Origin: Hyphomicrobiaceae bacterium
GTDB lineage: Bacteria > Pseudomonadota > Alphaproteobacteria > Rhizobiales > Hyphomicrobiaceae
Assembly: GCA_016793635.1 (NCBI GenBank)
Contig: JAEUMD010000011.1
Location: 372,001 to 436,000 of the forward strand
DNA length: 64,000 bases
Direction: 5' to 3'
Under the pieces are notes generated by a model. The model saw only the letters and a program-made list of their open reading frames with translations, made no database searches and was not told where the DNA came from. Each line of letters starts with the position of its first letter. Position 1 is the stretch's first letter. Shown here piece by piece: positions 18,754 through 28,942 of this stretch. A program made the position numbers and the translations under genes.

Positions 18754-20043
18754 TCAATCGAACGGCAACGAGCTGCCGTGAACGCTGCTCCTGCTACTCG
18801 CCGTCAGCATCGTTCGTGCCAACTGGCGGGCCTCCTCGTCCACTGCCAAAACGTCGTCCAACGCGGCGCGGGGCCCGAGCAGGCCTCGGCCATCCGCCGT
18901 TTCAAGGCATTTGGCGACCGTCTCGGCAATATCAAGAAAGCCGATTCGACCTGCGAGAAAAGCGTGCACCGCGATTTCGTTGGCGGCGTTCAGCACCGCC
19001 GGGGCGCAGCCGCCACGCTGCAACGCGGCGCGGGCGAGCGCGATCGCCGGAAAGCGGGTTTCGTCAGGAGCTTCGAACGTGAGCTGTCCGAGGCGCACGA
19101 GATCGAGCCGCTCGGTCGGCGCGTCCATCCGGCTCGGCCAGGAGAGCGCGAGCGCGATCGGCGTGCGCATGTCGGGCGACGACAACTGCGCCAGCACGGA
19201 GCCATCACGGTAAGAGACGAGGCAATGCACGATCGACTGGGGATGAACGACGATGCGGATCTGTTCGACCGCGACGGGGAACAGGTGGTAGGCCTCGATC
19301 AGCTCGAGCCCCTTGTTCATCATCGTCGCCGAATCGATGGTGATCTTGGCCCCCATCGACCAGTTGGGGTGTCGCAGCGCCTCGCTCGGCAGCGCTTTGG
19401 CGAGACGGGCAATGTCCCATTCCCGGAACGGACCGCCTGACGCCGTGAGCGTTATCTCCTCGATCCAACCGGGCTCCGCGTTGCCGATGGCCTGGAACGC
19501 GGCCGAATGCTCGGAATCGACCGGAAGCAGCTCGGTCGAGGCGGCGCGGGTCTCGCGCATAAAGATGTCGCCCGCCGTGACCAGGCATTCCTTGTTGGCG
19601 AGCGCGACACGCCGACCCTGGCGAACCGCGGCGATGGTCGGCGGAAGGCCGGCGGCGCCGACGATGGCGGCGACCACGCAATCGGCCGGGCGCGACGCCG
19701 CCTCGACCAGTGCAGCAGGCCCAGCGGCGGCCTCGATGCCGGTGCCTGAGAGCAACTCGGCCAGCCGCGGATAGGCAGCGGGCTCGGCGACGACGGCGAC
19801 GCGCGCGCGATGTGCGATCGCGAGGCGAGCCAGCCCTTCGGCGTCGGCATTTGCCGTCAATGCCTCGATTTCGAAAGCTTCGCCCGAACGGGCGACGAGA
19901 TCGAGCGTGCTGCGACCGATCGACCCCGTGGCACCGAGCACCGTGATGCGGCGCGCGCCCCCGCCGAGGCCAGTGGGTTCGACCTTCCCGGCGGCGCACG
20001 CCGTCGCCGAATGCGGTCTCCCGCTCGTCGCAGAAGCTCTCAT
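18754..20043 (-). CDS. dxr: 1-deoxy-D-xylulose-5-phosphate reductoisomerase
   Basis: Converts DXP to MEP in the non-mevalonate isoprenoid pathway, feeding undecaprenyl phosphate made by UppS. About 429 residues including an extra N-terminal stretch of about 30. NADPH-binding motif GATGSIGRSTLDLV at about residue 37, metal/substrate motif GAKITIDSATMMNKGLELIE near residue 235. ATG 20043 lies 45 bases after the cdsA stop. A start nearer the conserved region is possible because the first 30 residues are low in family similarity. Confidence 0.96.
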   Translation of the reverse strand: MRASATSGRPHSATACAAGKVEPTGLGGGARRITVLGATGSIGRSTLDLVARSGEAFEIEALTANADAEGLARLAIAHRARVAVVAEPAAYPRLAELLSGTGIEAAAGPAALVEAASRPADCVVAAIVGAAGLPPTIAAVRQGRRVALANKECLVTAGDIFMRETRAASTELLPVDSEHSAAFQAIGNAEPGWIEEITLTASGGPFREWDIARLAKALPSEALRHPNWSMGAKITIDSATMMNKGLELIEAYHLFPVAVEQIRIVVHPQSIVHCLVSYRDGSVLAQLSSPDMRTPIALALSWPSRMDAPTERLDLVRLGQLTFEAPDETRFPAIALARAALQRGGCAPAVLNAANEIAVHAFLAGRIGFLDIAETVAKCLETADGRGLLGPRAALDDVLAVDEEARQLARTMLTASSRSSVHGSSLPFD

Positions 20044-20088
20044 ACCGCTGACGCTCTCCCGTTGGCGGCGCGCCCGCCGCCCGCTGCC

Positions 20089-20961
20089 TCAGCCACCGAT
20101 CAGCAGCGCCGCTGCCGGCGACGCCGCGTTCCACAGCAGCGCGAAAATCGCCGCCGCGACGGATACCGCGACCGTGCTGTCGGCCCGATCCATCACGCCG
20201 CCATGCCCCGGAATGATTGCGCTCGAGTCCTTGACGCCGAAGGAACGCTTCAGCGCCGATTCCGCAAGGTCGCCCATCTGCGCGATCAACGCCAGCACGA
20301 GCCCCGTCGCGCCGAGCTCGGCGCTGCTCGCGCCGGCAACGAACTGCGCGACCATGGCGCCGACGAGCGCGCTTGCCGTGATACCGCCGATGAAACCCGA
20401 CCACGTCTTATTGGGCGAAACCCGCGGCCAGAGCTTCGGCCCACCGAACGTGCGGCCCGATGCGAACGCCGCGATATCCGACGTCCAGATCACGAGAAAC
20501 AGGAACAGCACCGCCTCGAGCCCGAGGCGCGAGTCGTTCCGGAACCAGATCAGCGCCACGACCGGCAGCCCGACATAGATCACGCCCGCCGCCGACATCA
20601 GGCGGTGACGCCCGGCGAGCGCCAGCACGACGATAGCGCCAACGCCGACCGCGAACAGTGCTTCGCGCATCATACCGGCAGCGGCGAGAGCGGTCGCGGC
20701 GGCAACGGCGATGAGATGCAGCGGGAACGCGATGCCGAGTTCGTCGCCGCGCACCATACGGCCCCATTCCCAGCACATCACAAGCGCGACGATACCCACC
20801 ATGGCCGCGAAAGGAACGGCGCCGGAATAGGTGATGCCGACAGCGACGAGGGCCATGGCGACCCCCGCGAGCAATCGCGGTTTGAGATCGGAACGCTTCG
20901 GCGACGGTGCGGCGTTCCCGGCAGTGCTGGACTGTGGCAGTTCAGTCTCCTTGGCGCTCAT
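20089..20961 (-). CDS. cdsA: Phosphatidate cytidylyltransferase
   Basis: Makes CDP-diacylglycerol from phosphatidate and CTP at the inner membrane, the branch point of phospholipid synthesis. 290 residues with about seven hydrophobic segments. The CDS signature is [20 protein letters not shown] followed by GVMDRAD near residues 225-255. The ATG at 20961 overlaps the uppS stop by four bases (ATGA), indicating coupled translation. Confidence 0.96.
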   Translation of the reverse strand: MSAKETELPQSSTAGNAAPSPKRSDLKPRLLAGVAMALVAVGITYSGAVPFAAMVGIVALVMCWEWGRMVRGDELGIAFPLHLIAVAAATALAAAGMMREALFAVGVGAIVVLALAGRHRLMSAAGVIYVGLPVVALIWFRNDSRLGLEAVLFLFLVIWTSDIAAFASGRTFGGPKLWPRVSPNKTWSGFIGGITASALVGAMVAQFVAGASSAELGATGLVLALIAQMGDLAESALKRSFGVKDSSAIIPGHGGVMDRADSTVAVSVAAAIFALLWNAASPAAALLIGG

Positions 20962-21728
20962 GCGGTCGACCGTTTGGTGAGGCCACCGAAGCGGCGGTCG
21001 CGCGACCGGTAGATGGCGAGCGCGTTTTCCAGCTCCTCGCGGCCGAAATCCGGCCAGTAGGTCTCGAGGAAGACGAATTCGGTATAGGCGCACTGCCACA
21101 GCAGAAAATTGGAGAGCCGCATCTCACCGCTGGTGCGCACCAGCAGGTCGGGATCCGGGATGCCAGCGGTATCGAGGCGGCGCGACAGGCTTTCGACATC
21201 GATCTCGTCCGGCGTCATGCGGCCGGCGGCGACATCCTCCGCCATGCGGCGCGCGGCGTTGGCGATCTCGGCGCGGGCGCCGTAGTTGAAAGCGATTATG
21301 AGCGTCAAAGCGGTGTTGGAGCGCGTCAGCTCGACCGCCTCGTCGATCAGCGCCATCAGTTCCGGGTCTACGCCCTCGCGCTCGCCGATCACGCGGATGC
21401 GCGCACCGGCGTGGTGAAGCTCCGCGAGATCGCGGCGGATGAAGCGTTTGATGAGCCCCATGAGATCATCGATCTCGTCGGCAGGGCGCGCCCAGTTCTC
21501 GGAGGAGAAGCTGTAGATCGTGAGGTAGGGGATGGAGAGCTCGATCGCCGCGCGCACCGTGCGCCGCACCGCTTCCACACCCTTGCGGTGTCCGATGCCG
21601 CGCGGGAGGCCACGCTCCTTCGCCCAGCGCCCGTTCCCGTCCATAATGATCGCGACGTGGCGGACGGCCCCGCCTTCCTGAGCGCTCGCGGGCCGGTCAC
21701 CGGTATCGGCTTGAGAACGTGCGGTCAC
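20958..21728 (-). CDS. uppS: Isoprenyl transferase (undecaprenyl diphosphate synthase)
   Basis: cis-Prenyltransferase that builds undecaprenyl diphosphate, the lipid carrier for cell-wall and O-antigen units. The catalytic aspartate lies in [20 protein letters not shown] near residue 30, and the C-terminal substrate-binding segment is [21 protein letters not shown] chose GTG at 21728, preceded by GGAAGG; a TTG at 21770 is the alternative. About 256 residues. It overlaps cdsA by four bases. Confidence 0.94.
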   Translation of the reverse strand: MTARSQADTGDRPASAQEGGAVRHVAIIMDGNGRWAKERGLPRGIGHRKGVEAVRRTVRAAIELSIPYLTIYSFSSENWARPADEIDDLMGLIKRFIRRDLAELHHAGARIRVIGEREGVDPELMALIDEAVELTRSNTALTLIIAFNYGARAEIANAARRMAEDVAAGRMTPDEIDVESLSRRLDTAGIPDPDLLVRTSGEMRLSNFLLWQCAYTEFVFLETYWPDFGREELENALAIYRSRDRRFGGLTKRSTA

Positions 21729-21956
21729 AATGACCTGACCTTCCAGATGAGGCTGAGGGCGTTCCCGCAAGCAAACCTGCGGCTCGTGACCGTCGCATCC
21801 TCATCCCCCTCGTGTCGCGTCCCCATGTCGGGACACCTGCCGGACGAGTGAGCCGAGATGCGGCGTACAGTGCTTCTGTGGAAAGGCGCTGCGCCGGCGC
21901 TGCAGCCTGGTCGAACAATTGCGAAGGCACCGTGAAACCGGCGTGGCGCCTCGTGA

Positions 21957-22520
21957 TCAGACCTTCTGAATCTCCGCCTCCTTGGCGTGCAGTGTCGTCT
22001 CGACCTCCTTGATGAAGGCGTCGGTCAGTTCCTGCACCTTGGACGAGTTCTTCTTATGCTCGTCCTGGCTCATATGTGCGTCCTTCTCGAGCTTCTTGAG
22101 AAGCTCCATGCCGTCGCGGCGGACGTTGCGGATGGCGACCCGCGTCTGCTCGGCATACTTGTGCGCGATCTTGGTGAGCTCTGTGCGGCGCTCAGCCGTG
22201 AGCGCGGGGATCGGCAGGCGCAGCAGCGTGCCGTCGATCACCGGGTTGAGGCCGAGGTTCGATTCACGGATCGCCCGCTCAACGGCGCCGACGTTGGTCT
22301 TGTCCCAGACCTGCACGGAGATCGTGCGTGATTCGGGCACCGAGACCGTTGCGACCTGGTTGAGCGGCATCTTCGAGCCGTAGACCGTGACCTGGATAGG
22401 GTCGAGCAGGTGGGCGCTGGCGCGGCCGGTGCGCAGGCCGCTGAACTCGCGCTTCAGCGCCTCGATCGACGCACGCATGCGCTGATCGAACTCGTTGATA
22501 TCGAACGTTCCAGCCGCCAT
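21957..22520 (-). CDS. frr: Ribosome recycling factor
   Basis: Splits post-termination ribosomes together with EF-G. 187 residues, the usual length. The three-helix bundle and beta/alpha domain are recognisable from [19 protein letters not shown] and [16 protein letters not shown]. The ATG at 22520 has AGAAGAGGA upstream. It lies 337 bases after pyrH, which is longer than usual for this pair, and 228 bases before uppS. Confidence 0.97.
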   Translation of the reverse strand: MAAGTFDINEFDQRMRASIEALKREFSGLRTGRASAHLLDPIQVTVYGSKMPLNQVATVSVPESRTISVQVWDKTNVGAVERAIRESNLGLNPVIDGTLLRLPIPALTAERRTELTKIAHKYAEQTRVAIRNVRRDGMELLKKLEKDAHMSQDEHKKNSSKVQELTDAFIKEVETTLHAKEAEIQKV

Positions 22521-22857
22521 TCTCAATCCTCTTCTCTACTGTCCCGCGCGGGGCGGCTTTTGCCGTTCGGGTGCGTCCCACCCCATGCCCGCCGCCGCCC
22601 CCGCCGCGACATGCCGGCAAGTGAGCGCCGGCAAGTGAGCAACTTCCGGCAGGCTCGCGATCGTTGCCTGCCATAGCGCGCACATACCGACCTCGGCAGC
22701 ATCTGCGACGTCCCAAGGCTCTCACCGACCGCGCCGACATGCCGACGCCATCGGCCCATGTGCTGACGCGATCGCTGGTGTGCCGCCGCGCGGGGCCGCG
22801 ATACAGGCGCTTACCGCCTCCGAAAACGAGCGGCAAAGGCCCCGCTGGAGCCCCGAA
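22521..22857. other. Intergenic region pyrH-frr
   Basis: 337 bases with no supported gene. I see no clear hairpin terminator or operator; it probably carries a promoter for frr. Confidence 0.4.
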
Positions 22858-23583
22858 TCACGCTGCGGCGTGAACCAGCGTAGCGCGTGCTTCGCCCCGC
22901 AGCACCTTCAGAAGGTTGCCCGATGCCTCGATGGAGAAAACAATTACCGGAAGTCGATTGTCGCGGGCAAGGGCGATTGCAGCCCCATCCATCACCTGGA
23001 GATTGCGCGCCAGGACCTCGTCGTATCCGAGAGCCTCATAGCGCGTCGCGCCAGCGTCCTTGCGCGGATCGGCCGAGTAGACACCATCGACCTGCGTCGC
23101 CTTGGCCATGGCATCGCACCCCATCTCGACGGCGCGCAAGGTTGCCGCCGTGTCGGTGGTGAAGAACGGATTACCGGTGCCGGCCGCGAAGATGACGACG
23201 CGGCCCTTCTTGAGGTGGTGCATCGCGCGCGGACGCACGTAGCTTTCACAAACCGTCGGCATGGGGATCGCGGATTGCACGCGGCTCGGCACGCCGAGCT
23301 TCTCGAGTACGCCCTGGAAGGCGAGCGAATTCATCACCGTCGCCAGCATGCCCATGTAGTCGGCGGTCGCCCTATCCATGCCCTTGGCGGCACCCTGCAG
23401 ACCCCGGAAGATGTTGCCGCCACCGATCACGATCGCGATCTCGGCACCGGCGGCGACCGCCTCCTTGACGTCGCCGGCGAGCCGCTCGACGACGTCCATG
23501 TCGATGCCATGGCCCTGCTTCCCCATCAACGCTTCGCCCGAGAGCTTCAGCAACAGGCGCTTGTATTTGAGGGGCGCAGTCAT
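22858..23583 (-). CDS. pyrH: Uridylate kinase
   Basis: Phosphorylates UMP to UDP, supplying UDP-GlcNAc precursors used by the neighbouring lipid A genes. 241 residues. N-terminal motif [12 protein letters not shown] and the amino-acid-kinase glycine loop [11 protein letters not shown] are visible, with the UMP-binding [16 protein letters not shown] segment near residue 135. The ATG at 23583 follows GAGGAGACCACG. It starts after the tsf terminator. Confidence 0.97.
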   Translation of the reverse strand: MTAPLKYKRLLLKLSGEALMGKQGHGIDMDVVERLAGDVKEAVAAGAEIAIVIGGGNIFRGLQGAAKGMDRATADYMGMLATVMNSLAFQGVLEKLGVPSRVQSAIPMPTVCESYVRPRAMHHLKKGRVVIFAAGTGNPFFTTDTAATLRAVEMGCDAMAKATQVDGVYSADPRKDAGATRYEALGYDEVLARNLQVMDGAAIALARDNRLPVIVFSIEASGNLLKVLRGEARATLVHAAA

Positions 23584-23751
23584 CGTGGTCTCCTCGGTCG
23601 CGGGCGGGAGCGGAATCGCGGTCGCGGGCGTCGGGCAAGCCTGACCGCGGCGCGATCGGCGCCCATCCGCCAGTTTCGATTGGCGCACGTGCTCTATCGC
23701 AATTCGCGGCGCCGTGGCACTGACAAAAGAACCGGTCCGCGAGCGCGGGCA

Positions 23752-23786
23752 CGAAAAAAGCGGCGGACCAGGACGATCCGCCGCCT
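23752..23786 (-). terminator. Intrinsic terminator of rpsB-tsf
   Basis: On the minus strand GCGGCGGA (23784-23777) pairs with TCCGCCGC (23767-23760), followed by TTTTTTCGTG. It lies about 35 bases past the tsf stop and separates tsf from pyrH. Confidence 0.9.
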
Positions 23787-23820
23787 CGTATCGTGTCACC
23801 GGGCCCGGCCTGGAGCGGGC

Positions 23821-24744
23821 TTACTTCGTGCCCGCAGCAGCGGCGACCTCGGCGGCGAAGTCCTCTTCCTTCTTCTCGATGCCCTCGCCCAGCGCATAGC
23901 GCACGAACGCGGTCACCTTGATCGGCGCGCCAGCGACCTTCTCGGCCTCCTTCACGGCCTGTGCCACCGTCTTCGACGGATCGTGGACGAACGGCTGCTC
24001 GAGCAGGCAGTTGTCCTTGGCAAAGCTCTTGAGGCTCGACTGGAAGATCTTCTCGAGAACCTCGGGCTTCTTGCCCTGGTTCTTCTCGGCGAGAATGCCC
24101 TTCTCGCGCTCGAGGATTTCGGCCGGAACGCCGTCGATGGCCAGCGAAACGGGGTTGGTCGCCGCGACGTGCATCGCCACCATGCGGCCGATCTCGGCCA
24201 GCGCCTCGGCCTTACCCTCGGTCTCGAGGCCGACCAGCACGCCGATCTTGCCGAGACCATCGGCGATCTGGCTGTGCATGTAAGAAGCGACGAGGCCCGA
24301 CTTGACCGAAACGGTCGCGGTGCGGCGCAGGTTCATGTTCTCGCCGATGGTGGCGATCAGCTCCTTGATGGTGTCCTCGATCGTCGCCTTGCTGCCAGGG
24401 AAGGTCATGGCGGTGAGCTTGGCAACGTCGCCATCGGCCTTCGCGGCGAGCGAGGCGATACCCGAGACGAGGCCCTGGAACTGCGTGTTGCGGGCGACGA
24501 AGTCCGTCTCCGAGTTGACCTCGACGAGCGCGCCCGTCGTGCCGCTCGCGAGGATGCCGACGAGACCTTCGGCGGCGACGCGGCCGGCCTTCTTCGCGGC
24601 CTTGGCCAGACCCTTGGTGCGCAGCCAGTCGATGGCGGCCTCGATGTCGCCGTTGGTCTGAGCGAGCGCCGCCTTACAATCCATCATGCCGGCGCCGGTG
24701 CGCTCGCGCAGTTCCTTAACCATGGATGCGGAAATGGTCGTCAT
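23821..24744 (-). CDS. tsf: Elongation factor Ts
   Basis: Guanine nucleotide exchange factor for EF-Tu. 307 residues. The N-terminal UBA-like domain contains the signature RERTGAGMMDCKAALAQTNG, followed by two homologous core subdomains. It lies 196 bases downstream of rpsB on the same strand, the universal rpsB-tsf pairing, and ends at a strong terminator. Confidence 0.98.
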   Translation of the reverse strand: MTTISASMVKELRERTGAGMMDCKAALAQTNGDIEAAIDWLRTKGLAKAAKKAGRVAAEGLVGILASGTTGALVEVNSETDFVARNTQFQGLVSGIASLAAKADGDVAKLTAMTFPGSKATIEDTIKELIATIGENMNLRRTATVSVKSGLVASYMHSQIADGLGKIGVLVGLETEGKAEALAEIGRMVAMHVAATNPVSLAIDGVPAEILEREKGILAEKNQGKKPEVLEKIFQSSLKSFAKDNCLLEQPFVHDPSKTVAQAVKEAEKVAGAPIKVTAFVRYALGEGIEKKEEDFAAEVAAAAGTK

Positions 24745-24940
24745 GGGGTCGATCCATCTGTTGGCGGGCCGTGATGCGGCCGGGACTGCGCCCGGCTACG
24801 CCCGCTGCTTGAAGCAAATATGACGGCCGAGGAACCGGCGATGCCAGGTCCCGGCGTCGGAAAGCAGTTTGAAACGGGCGTCCGCTGACCGGCCCGCCCG
24901 TTCCAATTCATCTCGCAACGCCGTGCGGCGCTGATGCGGC

Positions 24941-25930
24941 TCAGGCGTCGGCGACGAGCTTCTTGGCTGCCGCGATCCAGCCCTCGGTCGCGATCTGCCC
25001 CTTGAGCTTCAACTGGCGGTCGAGAGCTGCCGCCTGGTCGGCGGTCAGGTCGGCGATCTGCCAGAAGTGGAACACGCCAGCATCGTTGAGCTTCTGCTCG
25101 ATCTTGGTCGTGATGCCGGAGGAGATGCGCGTCAGGTCGTCGGCCTCGCCGCGAGCACCTTCGATACCGACGAACCCGCCAGCGTCCGGAAGATCCTCAC
25201 CGATCGGCTTCTCGGAAGCGCCGAGGTCGATACCGGCGGCCGACTGGCTGCGCTCGAGGCCGTCGATGGCGGCGCGGGCAATCAGATCGCAATACATGGT
25301 GATGGCGCGGCCGGCGTCGTCGTTACCCGGGATCGGGAAGTCGATGCCGTCGGGATCGCAGTTGGTATCGACCACCGCGACGATCGGGATACCGAGCTTC
25401 TTCGCCTCCTGGATGGCGATCTGCTCCTTGTTGGTGTCGATCACGAACAGCAGGTCCGGCGTGCCGCCCATGTCCTTGATGCCGCCGAGCGCCTGGTTCA
25501 GCTTCTCGCGCTCGCGCGTCAGGTTCAGCACCTCCTTCTTGGTGCGGCCCTGGGGATCGGCGAGGATGTCGTCGAGCTGGCGCAGACGGCGGATGGACTG
25601 CGAGATCGTCTTCCAGTTGGTCAGCGTGCCGCCGAGCCAACGGTGGTTGATGAAGTACTGGGCCGAGCGCTTGGCGGCATCGGCGATCGAGTCCGAAGCG
25701 GCGCGCTTAGTCGCGACGAACAGCACGCGGCCACCGCCGGCGACCGTGTCGGAAACCTTGACCAGCGCCTGATGCAGCAGCGGCGTCGTCTGGGTCAGGT
25801 CGAGAATGTGGATGTTGTTGCGCGCGCCGAAGATGAACGGCGCCATCTTCGGATTCCAGCGGTGCGACTGATGGCCGAAGTGAACGCCAGCCTCGAGAAG
25901 CTGACGCATGTTGAATGTCGGAAGCGACAT
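24941..25930 (-). CDS. rpsB: 30S ribosomal protein S2 with C-terminal extension
   Basis: Small-subunit ribosomal protein. The S2 core covers about residues 1-235 ([51 protein letters not shown]). It has 329 residues against about 240 in E. coli; the extra C-terminal 90 residues ([20 protein letters not shown] and following) resemble a helix-hairpin-helix-like module seen in many Hyphomicrobiales S2 proteins. The ATG at 25930 has AAGGAAC upstream; an upstream in-frame start at 26020 adds an unrelated leader. Confidence 0.97.
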   Translation of the reverse strand: MSLPTFNMRQLLEAGVHFGHQSHRWNPKMAPFIFGARNNIHILDLTQTTPLLHQALVKVSDTVAGGGRVLFVATKRAASDSIADAAKRSAQYFINHRWLGGTLTNWKTISQSIRRLRQLDDILADPQGRTKKEVLNLTREREKLNQALGGIKDMGGTPDLLFVIDTNKEQIAIQEAKKLGIPIVAVVDTNCDPDGIDFPIPGNDDAGRAITMYCDLIARAAIDGLERSQSAAGIDLGASEKPIGEDLPDAGGFVGIEGARGEADDLTRISSGITTKIEQKLNDAGVFHFWQIADLTADQAAALDRQLKLKGQIATEGWIAAAKKLVADA

Positions 25931-26020
25931 GCAGAGTTCCTTTTCCGGTTGAACCTCCGTGGCCCTGAGAAGGCGGCCGGCGCGAGGCCCGGAATGGACC
26001 AGCAAACGCCAAACGCCCAC

Positions 26021-26325
26021 CGGAGCGTCCGGCCGGGGCTTTCAATCCGGCTGGCGCATGGGGCTACGTGTGGGATGGCGCGGGTTATGGCCGAAGTTGT
26101 CGGGAAGTGCAAGTGGGGGCCGGGAGCCTGTCCGCCCGCCCCGCTCGATTCCCGGAACCGTAACGGGTTGTAGGGGTTGCGGCCCATTCGCGCCCCCCGT
26201 GGCAGTGGCGCTGGCAAAAGCAAGAGCGAGGTCGCACGGTGCGGCAGAGGGGTTCTTGAAGCTGTCAGGGGGCACGGCTATAAGCCCGCGATCTCAAACG
26301 AAACAGCAGAAAGACAGAACGCCCC
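26021..26325. other. Divergent promoter region rpsB | ndk
   Basis: 305 bases between two divergent genes. It must contain both promoters; I see no gene, hairpin or repeat that I can support. Confidence 0.45.
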
Positions 26326-26748
26326 ATGGCCATCGAGCGCACGTTCTCCATCATCAAGCCGGACGCTACCCGCCGCAACCTGACCGGTGCGATCAATGCC
26401 ACGATCGAGAAATCGGGGCTCCGCATCGTCGCGCAGAAGCGCGTCCGCTGGACCCGCGCACAGGCCGAGAAGTTCTACGAGGAGCATGCCGCCCGCCCGT
26501 TCTATGGCGAGCTGGTGGACTTCATGACGTCTGGCCCGATCGTCCTGCAAGTTCTGGAAGGCGAGAACGCCATCGCCAAGTACCGCGAGGTGATGGGCGC
26601 GACGGACCCGGCCGCCGCCGCCGAAGGCACCATCCGCAAGCTGTTCGCCGTCTCGAAGGGCGAGAACTCCTCGCACGGCTCTGATAGCCCGGCCGCCGCC
26701 GAGCGCGAGATCGCGCTCAACTTCCGCCTTGACGAGATCGTCGGCTGA
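26326..26748 (+). CDS. ndk: Nucleoside diphosphate kinase
   Basis: Transfers the gamma phosphate of ATP to NDPs through a phosphohistidine. 140 residues, exactly the family size. The active-site histidine is in [16 protein letters not shown] near residue 117, and the N-terminus [13 protein letters not shown] is typical. It is monocistronic: divergent from rpsB and followed by a terminator at 26884. Confidence 0.98.
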   Translation: MAIERTFSIIKPDATRRNLTGAINATIEKSGLRIVAQKRVRWTRAQAEKFYEEHAARPFYGELVDFMTSGPIVLQVLEGENAIAKYREVMGATDPAAAAEGTIRKLFAVSKGENSSHGSDSPAAAEREIALNFRLDEIVG

Positions 26749-27071
26749 TGCGGCAAGCGGAGGTGCACGGCAGAGCTCAGCCACTCCGCGAAGCCTAGGC
26801 ATGTGGCATTGATCCAAGCCAGACTTGCTTCGTATCCAGAAGCATCGGGCGGTCGATGCCACGCTGCCGCCTGATTGACGTGGCGGGCGGTGTCGAAAGA
26901 CGCCGCCCGTTTTGTTTGACCGGCAAAGGACCGGCTTGGCTCGGATTGCCGTCCGATCGCCCTCGGGCAGGACTGCTCTGGCACCCCGGCCCGCCCGCGG
27001 AGACGTAGAGCCCTTATTAAACCAGCCCAGGACACAATCGGCAGTTCCAGTGGAACCGAGGCTCCGGGCGC
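26749..27071. other. Intergenic region after ndk
   Basis: 323 bases with the ndk terminator at 26884-26917 and no supported gene. The second half presumably carries the promoter of the following membrane protein gene. Confidence 0.45.
26884..26917 (+). terminator. Intrinsic terminator of ndk
   Basis: CGGGCGGTGTC (26884-26894), loop GAAA, GACGCCGCCCG (26899-26909) forms an 11-bp stem with one G-U pair, followed by TTTTGTTT. Confidence 0.85.
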
Positions 27072-27431
27072 ATGTCGAAAACCCGTCTCTATGTCGCAAT
27101 CTTCGCGTCGGTGGTGCTCGCCATACCCGCCGTGACGCTCGTCAGCTCGTTCGTCGTCTTCCCGATCCTCTTTTATGCCGCCCTAGCCGTCATCGCGAAT
27201 TTCGGCCCCGTGGCTTATTTCGCGGCGGCCGGAGCGCAGCGCATCGGCCTGCGGTTCGACATCGCGCCCCTGCGCGAGGCGACACTCTATTGCGGCATCA
27301 TCTGGGTGGGATGCGCTTTCGGCTTATCGCGCTGGGGCGACGTCGGACAGGCCATCGGCGCCAAGAACGAGCCCTACCTCGACGTGCTGTTCGCTCCGTG
27401 GATTTTCGCCGTCCGTCACCTGATCGCGTAA
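27072..27431 (+). CDS. Small hypothetical membrane protein
   Basis: 119 residues that I do not recognise as a named family. The N-terminus is basic (MSKTRLY), followed by hydrophobic segments at about residues 7-30, 33-52 and 70-88; a hydrophilic C-terminal part ends with a short amphipathic stretch. Probably an integral inner-membrane protein with three segments. It is isolated between ndk and the convergent P450 gene, whose shared terminator region lies 20 bases downstream. Confidence 0.7.
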   Translation: MSKTRLYVAIFASVVLAIPAVTLVSSFVVFPILFYAALAVIANFGPVAYFAAAGAQRIGLRFDIAPLREATLYCGIIWVGCAFGLSRWGDVGQAIGAKNEPYLDVLFAPWIFAVRHLIA

Positions 27432-27450
27432 GCCGCGCCACGCCAAATGG

Positions 27451-27480
27451 AAAAGGCGCCGGTGACATGTCACTGGCGCC
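27451..27480 (-). terminator. Intrinsic terminator, P450 gene side
   Basis: A near-perfect palindrome GGCGCCGGTGACA/TGTCACTGGCGCC spans 27455-27480. Read on the minus strand it is followed by TTTTCCATTT, so it best serves the P450 transcript; it also lies just after the convergent membrane-protein gene. Confidence 0.75.
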
Positions 27481-27568
27481 CTCATCTGCAAAATACTCTC
27501 GCTCAAGGCGCCCGTGATCGCGGCGACGTCATCCGGCCGCGCAACACCAACTCGGGCGCAATTGCCCC

Positions 27569-28942
27569 CTAGAGTTCGTGCATCCGGAACATCAGCCCGC
27601 CCTTCGGCGTCAGCGTCACCGTCGCGTTGAGCGGGGCCGGCACCTGGCCCACATACTCCGGACGGAAGCGGCGCAGCAGCAGCGCGAGCGCCAGCGTGTT
27701 CTCCACCTGGCTCATGGCACCGCCGATGCACGAGCGCTTACCCGCGCCGAACGGAATGTAGGAATACTTGACCTGCCGCTTGGCGGACTTGTCCATCCAC
27801 CGCTCGGGGCGGAAGGCTTCAGGCTCGTCCCAGAACCGCGGGTTGTGGTGCGCGCTGTAGCCGAACAGCACGATGCGGTCTCCGACGCGGATATCGACGT
27901 TGCCGATCTTGTCGGCGGCATCGGCGACGCGGATCAGGCCCCAGACCGGCGGATAGAGACGCATCGTCTCCTGGATGACCGAGCGCGTGTAGACGAGCGA
28001 AGTATAATCCGCCGCAGTCGGCTCGCGGTCCCCGAGCACCGCCTCGCTCTCAGCGATGACGCGGGCAGACGCCTCGGGGTGTTGCGAGAGCAGATACAGC
28101 GCCCAGGCGAGCGTGAGCGCCGTCGTCTCGGTGCCGGCCCACAGGTACTGCTTGATCTCGTCGACCGCCTGCTGCTGGTCGAACTCCGGAATGCTCGGAT
28201 CGGCGACGCAAGCTTCGATCAGCTTCAGCAGGGTCTTCTCGCGGTGATCGCGCGGGGGCGCCGCCATCACGGCCGGCGGTACCGAGTGCCATGCTTCAAC
28301 GGCCTTCGCCGCATCCGCCTCGGTGATCTCGAACTGCTCGCCCGACTGCTTCTTCTGGCGGATACCCTTGTGCTCCTGCACGTCGGTGTAGGTCTTCACG
28401 TACTTGAAGACGACGTGCGGATTGAACGGCATGTCGCGGTCGAACAGCGCCTTGCAGATCATGTCGGCGGCGAGCGTCCAGGTCTGCTCGACCATCTCGA
28501 AGCTCTGGCCGTTCTTCGCGTAATCGCCCCACTGCTCCATCTTGGTCTTGATGGCGGCGACGAAGAACGGGATGTAGTCGGCGAAGGCATCGGGGTGGAA
28601 CGCCGGCTGCTGCGGCATGCGGATCTTCTGCCAGAGAGCACCGTCGTGTGTGATCATGGCCTTGCCGAAGATCGGCTTCAGGCCGTCGAAATACTTGATG
28701 TAATTGTCGGCCTTTGAGACGAGCACGTGCTTGAAGTGCTCCGGCTCGCTGATCAGCACCACGCGCTCGCTGCCGAGGTTCACCGGCACCACGCCGCCGT
28801 AGCGCTCCGCCATCTGGACCAGGATCGAGAGGGGATTGCTGATGTTGCCCTTGAGGAGCGGCGAAAGCTTGAACCAGATGCTCTGCTCCTCGCCGAGCTG
28901 CTGGGCATGTTCGTGTGCTTCGGGTGCTTCGATGGCGTTCAT
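27569..28942 (-). CDS. Cytochrome P450
   Basis: Heme monooxygenase of 457 residues. The heme-binding loop is FGAGKRSCIGG near residue 400 with the cysteine thiolate ligand; the K-helix ExxR is ETMR; the I-helix oxygen-activation motif is AGTETTA near residue 275; and the PERW segment is present. No membrane anchor is seen, so it should be soluble. The sequence style resembles fatty-acid or alkane hydroxylases of the CYP4/CYP102 type, but I cannot assign a substrate. No ferredoxin or reductase gene is adjacent, so redox partners must come from elsewhere. The ATG at 28942 has GGAG upstream; a longer frame to 29017 is less supported. Confidence 0.94.
   Translation of the reverse strand: MNAIEAPEAHEHAQQLGEEQSIWFKLSPLLKGNISNPLSILVQMAERYGGVVPVNLGSERVVLISEPEHFKHVLVSKADNYIKYFDGLKPIFGKAMITHDGALWQKIRMPQQPAFHPDAFADYIPFFVAAIKTKMEQWGDYAKNGQSFEMVEQTWTLAADMICKALFDRDMPFNPHVVFKYVKTYTDVQEHKGIRQKKQSGEQFEITEADAAKAVEAWHSVPPAVMAAPPRDHREKTLLKLIEACVADPSIPEFDQQQAVDEIKQYLWAGTETTALTLAWALYLLSQHPEASARVIAESEAVLGDREPTAADYTSLVYTRSVIQETMRLYPPVWGLIRVADAADKIGNVDIRVGDRIVLFGYSAHHNPRFWDEPEAFRPERWMDKSAKRQVKYSYIPFGAGKRSCIGGAMSQVENTLALALLLRRFRPEYVGQVPAPLNATVTLTPKGGLMFRMHEL

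Noticed and set aside
22780-24774. 664-codon open frame across pyrH and tsf on the plus strand
   Set aside because: Covers two real genes and their terminator in antisense; no protein family is visible.
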